From contig UCHD01000014.1 in the NCBI GenBank assembly GCA_900472175.1, forward strand, positions 62,001-126,000: a stretch of DNA of 64,000 nucleotides, read 5' to 3'. The stretch comes from Hyphomicrobiales bacterium. Its GTDB lineage: Bacteria > Pseudomonadota > Alphaproteobacteria > Rhizobiales > Rhizobiaceae. A program made the translations under genes and the position numbers. Of the stretch, positions 35,565 to 43,496 are shown piece by piece; the stretch's first letter is position 1, and each line of letters starts with the position of its first letter. The notes below the pieces were generated by a model. That model was not told the DNA's origin. It made no database searches and saw nothing but the letters and a program-made list of their open reading frames with translations.

Positions 35565-35606
35565 TCCTTGCCTTACTTCATGCGGCGCTATCGCGGTTGA
35601 TCCGGG

Positions 35607-36620
35607 TTAAAGCGGTTCCTGCTGGGTAATGCAATGGATGCCGCCGCCGCCGATGGCAATGGCATCGATCCGTACCTCCCGCACCCGCCGGTCCGGAAAC
35701 AGCGTGCGAAAAATCTGCCGCACCGTCGTATCGGATGCGACGCCATAGCACGGCATGATCACGCCGCCATTGACCAGGTAGGAATTGACGTAGGAGCGGC
35801 AGAATTTCGGATGGTTCGATGGCGCGTCCACCGCCTCGGGAACGGTGACAATGCGGATCGGCCGACCCTTCGCGTCGGTCTGGCCCTGCATTGCCTCGTA
35901 GTTCAGGCGGATATAGCGGTTCCAGTCGCTGTCCTCGTCGCTGGGGCTTTCCATCAGCACCACGCCGGGCGCGACGAACACGGCGATGCCATCGACGTGG
36001 CCGTCGGTCTCGTCTTCAATCGGATTGCCGGGCAGCCAGATCACCTTTTCGCCGCCGAGCATGTCGAGCAACTCGCGTTCGATGGCGTCGCGGCTCCAGT
36101 CGGGATTGCGGTTGCTGTTCGGGAAGCAGGTCTCGGTGGTGATGATCGTGCCTTCGCCATCGACACTGACACCGCCGCCTTCGGCAATTAGGTTCGAGAC
36201 ATAAGCCGTGACCTCCGCCTTCTCCAGCACCAGTCCGGAAAAGGCAGCATCGCCGTTAAACGGATAATACTTGCCGCCCCAGGCATTGAACCGGAAGCGC
36301 GCGCCGGCGCCTGCGCCATCGGCATTTTTCAGGAAGCAAGGACCGGCATCACGCGACCAGCTGTCATCGATATCCGCCTCGATGATATCGATGGACGGAT
36401 CGAGAATGGCGCGCGCATCGGCAATGTCTTCCGGACGGGCGGCCATGGTCACCGGTTCGAATTCGCGGATGGCATGGGCCACGGCCGCATAATCGCGGCG
36501 GGTCGCATCGATGTCGTCCCAGACTTCGCGACGGCACGGCCACATCATCCAGGTGCGCTTGTGCGTTTCCCATTCGGCAGGCATGCGGAATCCGGCTTCG
36601 CGCGGTGTCTGATTCTTCAT
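35607..36620 (-). CDS. aguA: Agmatine deiminase
   Basis: A 337-residue enzyme of the peptidyl-arginine-deiminase-like family. RDAGPCF, the TETCFPNSNRNP segment, DETDGHVDGIAVF and the C-terminal GGGGIHCITQQEPL with the nucleophile C330 are diagnostic. It turns agmatine into N-carbamoylputrescine and ammonia in the cytoplasm. The ATG at 36620 gives the normal N-terminus (MKNQTPREAGFRMPAEWE); the frame runs further upstream without family similarity. It follows aguB after 40 bases. Confidence 0.95.
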   Translation of the reverse strand: MKNQTPREAGFRMPAEWETHKRTWMMWPCRREVWDDIDATRRDYAAVAHAIREFEPVTMAARPEDIADARAILDPSIDIIEADIDDSWSRDAGPCFLKNADGAGAGARFRFNAWGGKYYPFNGDAAFSGLVLEKAEVTAYVSNLIAEGGGVSVDGEGTIITTETCFPNSNRNPDWSRDAIERELLDMLGGEKVIWLPGNPIEDETDGHVDGIAVFVAPGVVLMESPSDEDSDWNRYIRLNYEAMQGQTDAKGRPIRIVTVPEAVDAPSNHPKFCRSYVNSYLVNGGVIMPCYGVASDTTVRQIFRTLFPDRRVREVRIDAIAIGGGGIHCITQQEPL

Positions 36621-36660
36621 GATTTCGTCTTCTCTCTGGCGTTCAGTTATGTCGATCGTT

Positions 36661-37539
36661 TCAGCCGATTGCAGTCTGGCCGTCGAGGGTGCGGATCGCG
36701 CTGTAGAGATCAGGTCTGCGGTCCCGGTAGATGCCCCAGGCGCGGCGATAGGCGCGTACGGCATCCAGGTCGAAACGCGCCGTCAGATAGGTCTCATCGG
36801 TGCGGCTGGCTTCGGCAACGATCGCGCCGAGGTGATCGGCGATGAAGGAACGGCCATAAAACACGCTGCTGGTGCCGCCTTCCTCCTCCTGGCCCACCCG
36901 GTTGGCAGCGATGACCGGCACCATGTTGGCGGCGGCGTGGCCCTGCATCGTGCGCTGCCAGTGGCCGGAGCTATCGAGATCGGGATGGTTTTGCTCTGCT
37001 CCGATTGCCGTCGGGAAGAACAGAAGCTCCGCCCCCTGGAGGGCCAGCACCCTGGCGGTCTCGGGAAACCACTGGTCCCAGCAGATGCCGCAGCCGATCC
37101 GCGCATATTTCGTGTCGATTGCCCGGAAGCCGGTGTCACCAGGGCTGAAATAGAACTTTTCTTCATAACCCGGAGCATGTGGGATATGCGACTTGCGATA
37201 GTTCCACAGGATCTCGCCATCTGCGTCGAGGATGGCCAGCGAATTGTAATGCGCCTGCCCCGCCTTCTCGAAATAGGAGATGGGCAGCACGACACCGAGC
37301 TCCTTGGCGATCGCGCGGAAATGGCGGACGGCCCGGTCCTCGCCAAGACCGGCGGCCAGATCGAGATGGGCGTAGTTTTGCTCCAGGCAGAAATAGGGTG
37401 TCTGGAACAGCTCCTGCAATAGGATGATCTGCGCCCCATCCTCGTGGGCAAGCCGGATCAGTTCCTCGGCCTTCTGGATGTTTTCATCGATATTCCAGCT
37501 GCAGGCCATCTGGGTCGCGGCAACGGTGATTTCGGTCAT
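36661..37539 (-). CDS. aguB: N-carbamoylputrescine amidase
   Basis: A 292-residue carbon-nitrogen hydrolase of the nitrilase superfamily. The catalytic triad is E43 (LLQELFQTPYF), K116 (YRKSHIPHAPGY) and C153 (GCGICWDQWFPE). These exact contexts, including the YEEKFYFSPGD stretch, are typical of AguB. It hydrolyses N-carbamoylputrescine to putrescine, carbon dioxide and ammonia. It lies between the aminotransferase (12-base gap) and aguA, matching the pathway. Confidence 0.95.
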   Translation of the reverse strand: MTEITVAATQMACSWNIDENIQKAEELIRLAHEDGAQIILLQELFQTPYFCLEQNYAHLDLAAGLGEDRAVRHFRAIAKELGVVLPISYFEKAGQAHYNSLAILDADGEILWNYRKSHIPHAPGYEEKFYFSPGDTGFRAIDTKYARIGCGICWDQWFPETARVLALQGAELLFFPTAIGAEQNHPDLDSSGHWQRTMQGHAAANMVPVIAANRVGQEEEGGTSSVFYGRSFIADHLGAIVAEASRTDETYLTARFDLDAVRAYRRAWGIYRDRRPDLYSAIRTLDGQTAIG

Positions 37540-37551
37540 TTCTCTTTTTCC

Positions 37552-38955
37552 TCAGCCACAACGGGACGCGGTGAAGGCGGCGATCGCCTCCGATATTGCC
37601 GATATGATCGTGTCGCACTCAGCTTCGCTGACAATCAGCGGTGGCGAGAGAATGATGCGGTTACCGACCGGGCGGACGATGACGCCACGCTCGACGCAGC
37701 CCCGGAAGATTGTTTCGGCCGCCTTCTCGCAGGCTGGAAGCGCCTGCTTGGTAGCCTTGTCGGCGACGAGGTCGATGCCGAGCATCAGTCCGCGGCCGCG
37801 GACATCGCCGACGATGTCATGGGTCAAAAGCGACTGCGCCCGCAGCTGGAAATAGGCACCGGTCTTTGCCGCATGCGGCAGCAGCTTTTCCCGCTCCATA
37901 ATAGCGATATTGGTCAGTGCCGCGGCACAGGCGACCGGATGGCCGGAATAGGTGAGCCCCATGGAGAACACGCCCCCCTCACATTGCGGCCGGCTGATGA
38001 CATCGTAGATCTCGTCGGAAATCAGCGTTGCGCCGAGCGGGATGTAGCCGGAGGTGATGCCCTTGGCCGACACCAGAATATCCGGCTGGGTTTCGAAGAT
38101 TGCATCGGAGGCGAACCACTCGCCGAGACGGCCGAAAGCGGTCACTACTTCATCGGCGATATAGAGAATATCGTGGCGGCGGCAGACGGCCTGCATGCGC
38201 TTGTGATACCCTTTAGGCGCGACCAGAACCCCGCCTGCCCCCATGATTGGCTCGGCAATGAAGGCTGCAACATTCTGCGGGCCGAGTTGGTCGATGCGCA
38301 TTTCGAACTCGCCGACCAGAAAGTCGCAATAGGCCTCCTCCGTCATCCCGGCCGGCCGGGCGTAACAATCGGCGGCCGAGATGTGATGGACGAAATCCTC
38401 GCCGACCTGAGCGAAGCCGTACTTGGTGCCGTGAATGCCGGTGAGAGCAGCAGCCACATAGGTCGCCCCGTGGTAGGCATTGTTGCGGGAGATGATCTTG
38501 CGCTTTCCCGGCTTGCCGCGCATGGCGAAGTAAAAATGCACGATGCGGATCGCAGCGTCATTCGCCGTCGAGCCACCGCAGGAATAATAGACGTGATTGA
38601 GGTTGCCCGGCGAAAGGTCCGCCAGCCGGGCGCCCAACTCGGCCGCCGGTACATTGGCCGACGCGCCGAAGGGGTTGTAGTAGTCCATATCCATCACTTG
38701 CCGGGCGATGGCATCAGCCATTTCGCGGCGGCCGTGGCCGATATTTACGCACCAGAGACCGGCAATGCCATCCAGCAGCCGCCGCCCGGTACTATCGGTG
38801 ACATACATGCCCTCGGCCTTTTCGATGATCTGGCTTCCTGTCGCCGTGAAGCTCGAAAAATCGGTGTAGGGATGCAGCACATGATCGCGGTCCTTTTCCC
38901 AGGCGGAACGTTCGTTCGGCAGGGGGGACGGGGTGACGGATTGAAGGATGGTCAT
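37552..38955 (-). CDS. Class III aminotransferase, probable putrescine (polyamine)-pyruvate type
   Basis: A 467-residue PLP enzyme. YYSCGGSTANDAAIR binds the phosphate, NNAYHGATY stacks on the ring, D268 (IADEVVTAFGR) contacts the pyridine nitrogen, and K298 (VSAKGITSGYIPLGA) forms the Schiff base. Length and motifs match omega-amino acid:pyruvate and SpuC-type putrescine aminotransferases. Sitting between the importer and aguB, it most likely converts putrescine to 4-aminobutanal. Other diamines or beta-alanine are possible substrates. Confidence 0.9.
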   Translation of the reverse strand: MTILQSVTPSPLPNERSAWEKDRDHVLHPYTDFSSFTATGSQIIEKAEGMYVTDSTGRRLLDGIAGLWCVNIGHGRREMADAIARQVMDMDYYNPFGASANVPAAELGARLADLSPGNLNHVYYSCGGSTANDAAIRIVHFYFAMRGKPGKRKIISRNNAYHGATYVAAALTGIHGTKYGFAQVGEDFVHHISAADCYARPAGMTEEAYCDFLVGEFEMRIDQLGPQNVAAFIAEPIMGAGGVLVAPKGYHKRMQAVCRRHDILYIADEVVTAFGRLGEWFASDAIFETQPDILVSAKGITSGYIPLGATLISDEIYDVISRPQCEGGVFSMGLTYSGHPVACAAALTNIAIMEREKLLPHAAKTGAYFQLRAQSLLTHDIVGDVRGRGLMLGIDLVADKATKQALPACEKAAETIFRGCVERGVIVRPVGNRIILSPPLIVSEAECDTIISAISEAIAAFTASRCG

Positions 38956-39005
38956 TGGGTCTCTCCGGGAAAGGCATTGAATGGCGGCTGGCGCAGACAG
39001 GCCAG

Positions 39006-40034
39006 TCAGCGCAGAAGCTTGGTCCAGACGCGATCGTAAAGTTTGGTGGTGGCGGGTGTGCAGGCGGACAGGAACTCAGGTGCCGCGACATCGGATGGCG
39101 GGTTGAGTTCGGGTGCCGCCGCCAGCGCCTTTTCGACAAAGGCTTCCGAGCCCTTGATGCCGTTGGAATAACGGGCGTAATTAGTAATCATCGCCGCGTT
39201 TTCCGGGGCCATGACGAAATTGACCCAGAGCTTGGCATTCTCGAGATCCGGCGCGCCCTTTGGCACCGCGACATTGTCCATCCAGCCGGTATAGCCTTCC
39301 TTCGGATAGATATATTCGAGTGTCGGCTTCTCGTCGCGGGCGCGCATGGCGTAGCCGTTCCAGCTCATCGACACCGCGGCCTCGCCGGAGACCAGCAATT
39401 CCTTCGTCTCGGAGTTGTAACTTTTGACGAAGGGTTTCTGGCTCGAAAGCAGGTCGAGCACGGCCTTCAAATCCTCCGGGTTTTCGTTGCAGCGCGGCTT
39501 GCCGAGATAACGCAACGCCATATTGATGACGTCGTTGACATCGCGCAGCATGTTGATCTTGCCCTTCACCGTGTCGTCCGGTTCGAACAGGATCTTCAGT
39601 GAGGTGTCATTGCCCTTGACGACCGCACGGTCGACGACGAAGCCGGTGGAGCCCCAGGCCCACGGAGCAGAATATACGCGTCCCTTGTCCCAGAAGACAT
39701 CGCGCCATTTTTCATCGACATTCTTGTAGTTCGGCATATTCGCCGCATTGATCGGTTCCAGCAGGTTTTCCCGCACCAGAATGGTCATGGTGTCATGGCC
39801 AGGCACGATGATGTCATAGCCGCCCGCACCAGATTTCAGCTTGGCGAGCATGGTTTCCATAGAATCGTAGGTGTCGATATGGACCTTGACGTCGTAGGTC
39901 TTCTCGAACTTCGCGACCATCTCGGGCGGTGTGTATTCGCCCCAGGTGTAGATGAAGAGATCGCCGGCGGCGAAGGCAGGTCCGGCAAGAACAGAGGCAA
40001 GCAGGGCGGCGGTGAAGACGGTCAGCGATTTCAT
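39006..40034 (-). CDS. Polyamine-type ABC transporter substrate-binding protein (PotD/PotF family)
   Basis: A 342-residue periplasmic protein. The signal peptide ends near AFA-AGD (about residue 22). LFIYTWGEYTPPEMVAKFEK is the typical PotD/PotF opening, and MVQ-type and SMSWNGYAMRARDE segments fit the polyamine-binding cleft. The ATG at 40034 has AGGGG at a good distance; an ATG six bases upstream is too close to it. With aguA/aguB downstream, the ligand is probably agmatine or putrescine. It is 42 bases after the second permease gene. Confidence 0.92.
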   Translation of the reverse strand: MKSLTVFTAALLASVLAGPAFAAGDLFIYTWGEYTPPEMVAKFEKTYDVKVHIDTYDSMETMLAKLKSGAGGYDIIVPGHDTMTILVRENLLEPINAANMPNYKNVDEKWRDVFWDKGRVYSAPWAWGSTGFVVDRAVVKGNDTSLKILFEPDDTVKGKINMLRDVNDVINMALRYLGKPRCNENPEDLKAVLDLLSSQKPFVKSYNSETKELLVSGEAAVSMSWNGYAMRARDEKPTLEYIYPKEGYTGWMDNVAVPKGAPDLENAKLWVNFVMAPENAAMITNYARYSNGIKGSEAFVEKALAAAPELNPPSDVAAPEFLSACTPATTKLYDRVWTKLLR

Positions 40035-40076
40035 GATCATTTCCCCTTTTGTTTTCAATGTCCGTATGTCGTCTGG

Positions 40077-40880
40077 TCAGTGCTTGCGGCCAGCCTGCCC
40101 CAAAAGCCCCGACAGCAGTACCAAGGCGGTCGAGGCAGCGAGCATCAGGGTGGAGATGGCGTTGACTTCGGGCGTCATGCCAAGACGCAGCATGCCGTAG
40201 ATGTGGAGCGGCAGCGTCGTTGCTCCCGGCCCTGCAACCAGCGCGGTGATAATGAAATCGTCGAGCGAGATGATGAAGGCGAGCAACCAGCCTGACAGCA
40301 GGCCCGGCACCAGCAGAGGCAGGGTGATCCGGACAAACGCCTTTGCAGGCGAAGCGTAGAGGTCGGCGGCGGCTGACGGCAGGGTTTCGTCCATGCCCTC
40401 AAGCCGTGCCTTGATCGGCAGGTAGGCAAAAGGGATGCAAAAGACGATGTGAGCGAGCAAAATGGTGACGAAGCCAAGACTGATGCCGACAGCAACGAAG
40501 AAGACCAGCGACGCGACGGCGGTAACGATCTCCGGCACCATCAGCGGGAATGTCAGCACGACATAGGCGCCCTCGCCGCCACTTTTGCTCCGGCGATTGA
40601 CCGTGGCGATGGCAGCACCGAGCGCCAGCACCGTGGCGATCGTCGCCGCCGTGACGGCGATCAGCAGTGAGTTTACGGCCGCCGTCTGGATATTCTGGTT
40701 GGCAAACACCGTTTGGTACCAGCGGAACGAAAAGCCGGTCCACTGGCTGACGGAGCGCCCATCGTTGAACGAATAGAGGGTGAGAAAGACGATCGGTGCG
40801 TAGAGAAAGACGGCGCAGCCAACCGACAGGAGGCCGAAACCTGAGAAGGTACGAAGATCGCGCATGCGGGCGGTGGACAT
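40077..40880 (-). CDS. Polyamine-type ABC transporter permease (PotC-like)
   Basis: A 267-residue inner-membrane permease with about six segments. The cytoplasmic loop DLYASPAKAFVRITLPLLVPG is the EAA-type ATPase contact. The opening FLYAPIVFLTLYSFNDGRSV is typical of PotC/PotI. It is the second permease of the importer, 12 bases after the PotB-like gene. Confidence 0.92.
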   Translation of the reverse strand: MSTARMRDLRTFSGFGLLSVGCAVFLYAPIVFLTLYSFNDGRSVSQWTGFSFRWYQTVFANQNIQTAAVNSLLIAVTAATIATVLALGAAIATVNRRSKSGGEGAYVVLTFPLMVPEIVTAVASLVFFVAVGISLGFVTILLAHIVFCIPFAYLPIKARLEGMDETLPSAAADLYASPAKAFVRITLPLLVPGLLSGWLLAFIISLDDFIITALVAGPGATTLPLHIYGMLRLGMTPEVNAISTLMLAASTALVLLSGLLGQAGRKH

Positions 40881-40892
40881 ATCGGACCTCGT

Positions 40893-41807
40893 TCAGTTCA
40901 GCTGCTGCTGGCGCGCGGCGCGCCGGGCAAGCCAGAGAAGGACGATCAGTGTGATGGTGAGCAGGATCATCGACAGCGCCGCACCAAACGGCCAGTTGCG
41001 TGCCGCCTGGAACTGGGTGCCGATCAGATTGCCAATCATCAGCGTCTTGCCTCCGCCGAGAATATCCGGAGCGAGATAGGAGCCGATTGAGGGAATGAAG
41101 ACGAGCAGGCTACCAGCGATCAACCCCGGACGCATGACCGGCAGCACGATGCGGAAGAATGCGACGCGCCGGCTGGCATAAAGATCGTAAGCCGCGTCGA
41201 GAAGCCTGAAGTCGAAGCGCTCGAAGGCGGAATAGAGCGGCAGCACCATGAACGGCAGGAAGGAATAGATCAGCCCCAGAGAGATGGCGAAACCGTTATA
41301 GCTCAGCGGCAGAGGCTGGCTGATCAAGCCGAGGTCGATGAGGGCGGAATTGACCGGCCCGTCGCCGCGCAGCACGAACAGCAGCGCGATCGTTCGGATG
41401 AGCAGGTTGACCCAGTATGGAATGGTGATGAGGAACAGCCAGATGTTCTTGGCGCGGTCGGAACGCGTCGCGATATAATAGGCAGTCGGTACACTAATCA
41501 GCAGGCACAGCACGGTAGCGATAGCGGCCTGGAAGACCGAGCGGGCGACGATGATCAGATAGTCCGGCGTGAAGGCCAGGCTGTCATCAAGGAAATCGCG
41601 CTCGAACAGGATCTCGGTATAGGCAGCGCCGGAAAACGTCCATTCCACGCCACCATAAGGAGCGGCCGTCAGGAAAGAGTACGTGAACATGATGCCGATC
41701 GGCGCCACCATGAACAGCAGGATGATGGCAAGCGACGGCCAGAGCAGGCCCGCCCGGGCAAGGCCCGGCGGAATACGTGAGGATAGGGCAAGAGGCCGGG
41801 CGCTCAT
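40893..41807 (-). CDS. Polyamine-type ABC transporter permease (PotB-like)
   Basis: A 304-residue inner-membrane permease. AAYDLYASRRVAFFRIVLPV is the EAA loop, and LLFMVAPIGIMFTYSFL in the first segment is typical of PotB/PotH. Its start overlaps the ATPase stop by four bases. It forms the channel with the PotC-like protein. Confidence 0.92.
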   Translation of the reverse strand: MSARPLALSSRIPPGLARAGLLWPSLAIILLFMVAPIGIMFTYSFLTAAPYGGVEWTFSGAAYTEILFERDFLDDSLAFTPDYLIIVARSVFQAAIATVLCLLISVPTAYYIATRSDRAKNIWLFLITIPYWVNLLIRTIALLFVLRGDGPVNSALIDLGLISQPLPLSYNGFAISLGLIYSFLPFMVLPLYSAFERFDFRLLDAAYDLYASRRVAFFRIVLPVMRPGLIAGSLLVFIPSIGSYLAPDILGGGKTLMIGNLIGTQFQAARNWPFGAALSMILLTITLIVLLWLARRAARQQQLN

Positions 41808-42982
41808 GACAGCAGCACCTTGATGGAGCCGGGTTCGAACGCAATGTGGACCGTATCGCCGGGCGCAAAATCCTGCCGGCCGCGCAAGCCACCGCGGGGT
41901 GAGCGGGCGGTCAGGGCATGGTCTCCGGCGCGTAGATGATACTCGACCGCATTGCCAAGATAGGTACGATCGAAAACCGTGGCCAATCCGCGTCCCTCGC
42001 CTTCGCCGGCGCTGAGCACCAGCCGTTCCGGCCGGATCGACAGCGAAACCGGCTGACCGTGTGCAAGGTCTTGGGCAACATCTGCATGGACCTGATCGAA
42101 ACCTGCTATATCGAGGATGGCCTCGCAGCCGGAAAAGCGCGCTACACGTGCGTCTATCAGGTTGGATTCGCCGATGAAGTCGGCGACGAAGCGGCTCTGC
42201 GGTTGTTCGTAGATGTCTTCCGGCGTGCCGACCTGTTGCAGGCAGCCGTTGCTGATGACAGCGACGCGGTCGCTCATCGCTAGCGCTTCTTCCTGGTCAT
42301 GGGTGACGAAGACGAAGGTGATCCCGGTTTCGCGCTGCAGAGATTTCAGCTCCAGCCGCATTTTCTGCCGCAGTTTCAGGTCGAGCGCCGACAGGGGCTC
42401 GTCGAGTAGTAACAGCTTGGGTTGCGGCGCAAGCGCCCGGGCAAGAGCAACACGCTGACGCTGGCCGCCCGACATCGTGTCAGGCTTGCGATCGGCATAT
42501 TCGGTCATATGGACGAGATCGAGCATCTTCTCGACGGTGCGTTCGATCTCGGCGCGGGGCTTTCCGAGCATTTCCAGGCCGAAGGCGATGTTGCTGCGCA
42601 CCGTCATGTGTGGAAACAGGGCATATTGCTGGAAGACGGTGTTGACCGGGCGGGCTTCCGGCGGCAGGACGCTGACGTCGTCGCCGAAGATGCGGCAGAT
42701 ACCCGAGGTCAAGGGTTCAAAACCGCCAAGAATGCGCAGCAGCGTGGTCTTGCCGCAGCCGGAAGGACCGAGCAGCGTGAAGAACTCATTGGCGCGGATG
42801 GCGAGATTGAAATCTTTCAGCGCCTCATGGGCCCGGGACGTACCGGCATTGTAGATCTTGCAGAGGTTCCTGACTTCGGTGGCAACGGTATGCGGGTGTG
42901 GTACGGGATTCTGACCGGCGGCCATCGTCTGCGAGATGCTACCAGGCGGTATCGGGTGCGGGTGTATGACGGCGCGCTGCAT
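41804..42982 (-). CDS. Polyamine-type ABC transporter ATP-binding protein (PotA-like)
   Basis: A 392-residue ATPase. Walker A is GPSGCGKTT, the signature motif is MSGGQRQR, and Walker B is LLLLDEPLSALD; the C-terminal TOBE domain (SIRPERLVLSAGEG) follows. The ATG at 42982 is preceded by GGAGG at six bases, which fixes the start; the frame continues upstream without family similarity. It is the first gene of the eight-gene agmatine operon, so the promoter should lie in the 42983-43350 gap. Confidence 0.93.
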   Translation of the reverse strand: MQRAVIHPHPIPPGSISQTMAAGQNPVPHPHTVATEVRNLCKIYNAGTSRAHEALKDFNLAIRANEFFTLLGPSGCGKTTLLRILGGFEPLTSGICRIFGDDVSVLPPEARPVNTVFQQYALFPHMTVRSNIAFGLEMLGKPRAEIERTVEKMLDLVHMTEYADRKPDTMSGGQRQRVALARALAPQPKLLLLDEPLSALDLKLRQKMRLELKSLQRETGITFVFVTHDQEEALAMSDRVAVISNGCLQQVGTPEDIYEQPQSRFVADFIGESNLIDARVARFSGCEAILDIAGFDQVHADVAQDLAHGQPVSLSIRPERLVLSAGEGEGRGLATVFDRTYLGNAVEYHLRAGDHALTARSPRGGLRGRQDFAPGDTVHIAFEPGSIKVLLS

Positions 42983-43351
42983 GGTTCTCCTCCACTCTGC
43001 CGAAGGGAGCGGCTTGGGACCGTTCGGCATGGGAAGAACTATGCGTGGCACGGGGACGGGGCGTGAGTCCCCCAGAGGGGGTACCACCAACGGGGCGCAA
43101 TGACTGGTCTTTAAATCCGCCAGAACGCGATAGGCCGCCCCACGGCCACCTGGGAGAGGGGAAGGTCATCCAGCTCCGGAATCAGCCGCCGTCATCGTAT
43201 CGGCACGGATCGTGTGCAGGCGGTGTCCAATGACCGCGGGATCCGGTCGAGCAAGCCGCTTCCCTCATCGTCCTGATATCCACGCGCGGATGCTGAAGGT
43301 GCCGTTATCAGGATCCGCGCACTGTTCGATACGGCGCGCGCGATATTTTGC

Positions 43352-43378
43352 TGGCCCCAGACAGCCTGTCTGGGGCCA
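43352..43378. repeat. Perfect 13-bp inverted repeat
   Basis: TGGCCCCAGACAG (43352-43364) and its exact complement (43366-43378) flank a single C. As RNA it would form a tight stem; it may serve as a terminator stem behind the ClC gene, though it lies about 120 bases beyond that stop and has no T-run. Confidence 0.6.
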
Positions 43379-43422
43379 AGATTGACACGATCGATGTCGT
43401 GAAGCACCGAAACGCCGTCAAA

Positions 43423-43448
43423 TCTCTCTCTCTCTCTCTCTCTCTCTC
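43423..43448. repeat. (TC)13 dinucleotide microsatellite
   Basis: Thirteen uninterrupted TC units lie about 50 bases beyond the ClC gene's stop codon. On the ClC strand it is (GA)13. Such long dinucleotide runs are rare in GC-rich alphaproteobacterial genomes and are prone to slippage. It is outside coding sequence. Confidence 0.85.
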
Positions 43449-43496
43449 AGCCCATCGAGATTGACGTCAAAGACGTCATCCATCGCGTTTGCGGAA

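Larger units (their letters stand above)
42983..43496. other. Long intergenic region with inverted repeat and TC microsatellite
   Basis: About 510 bases without a convincing gene. It should contain the agmatine operon promoter. It holds a GC-rich stretch at 43060-43170 that may be an intergenic repeat element (a small CCCCC-AGA-GGGGG dyad at 43069-43081), a perfect 13-bp inverted repeat at 43352-43378, and a TC dinucleotide run at 43423-43448. Confidence 0.5.

Noticed and set aside
37444-39039. Plus-strand open frame of about 531 codons
   Set aside because: It lies opposite aguB and the aminotransferase, both with complete catalytic residues. The antisense product is rich in His, Arg, Asp and Gly with no recognisable domain.
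43423-43448. Phase-variable reading frame through the TC run
   Set aside because: The run lies outside the ClC coding sequence, so a frameshift there would not change a protein.
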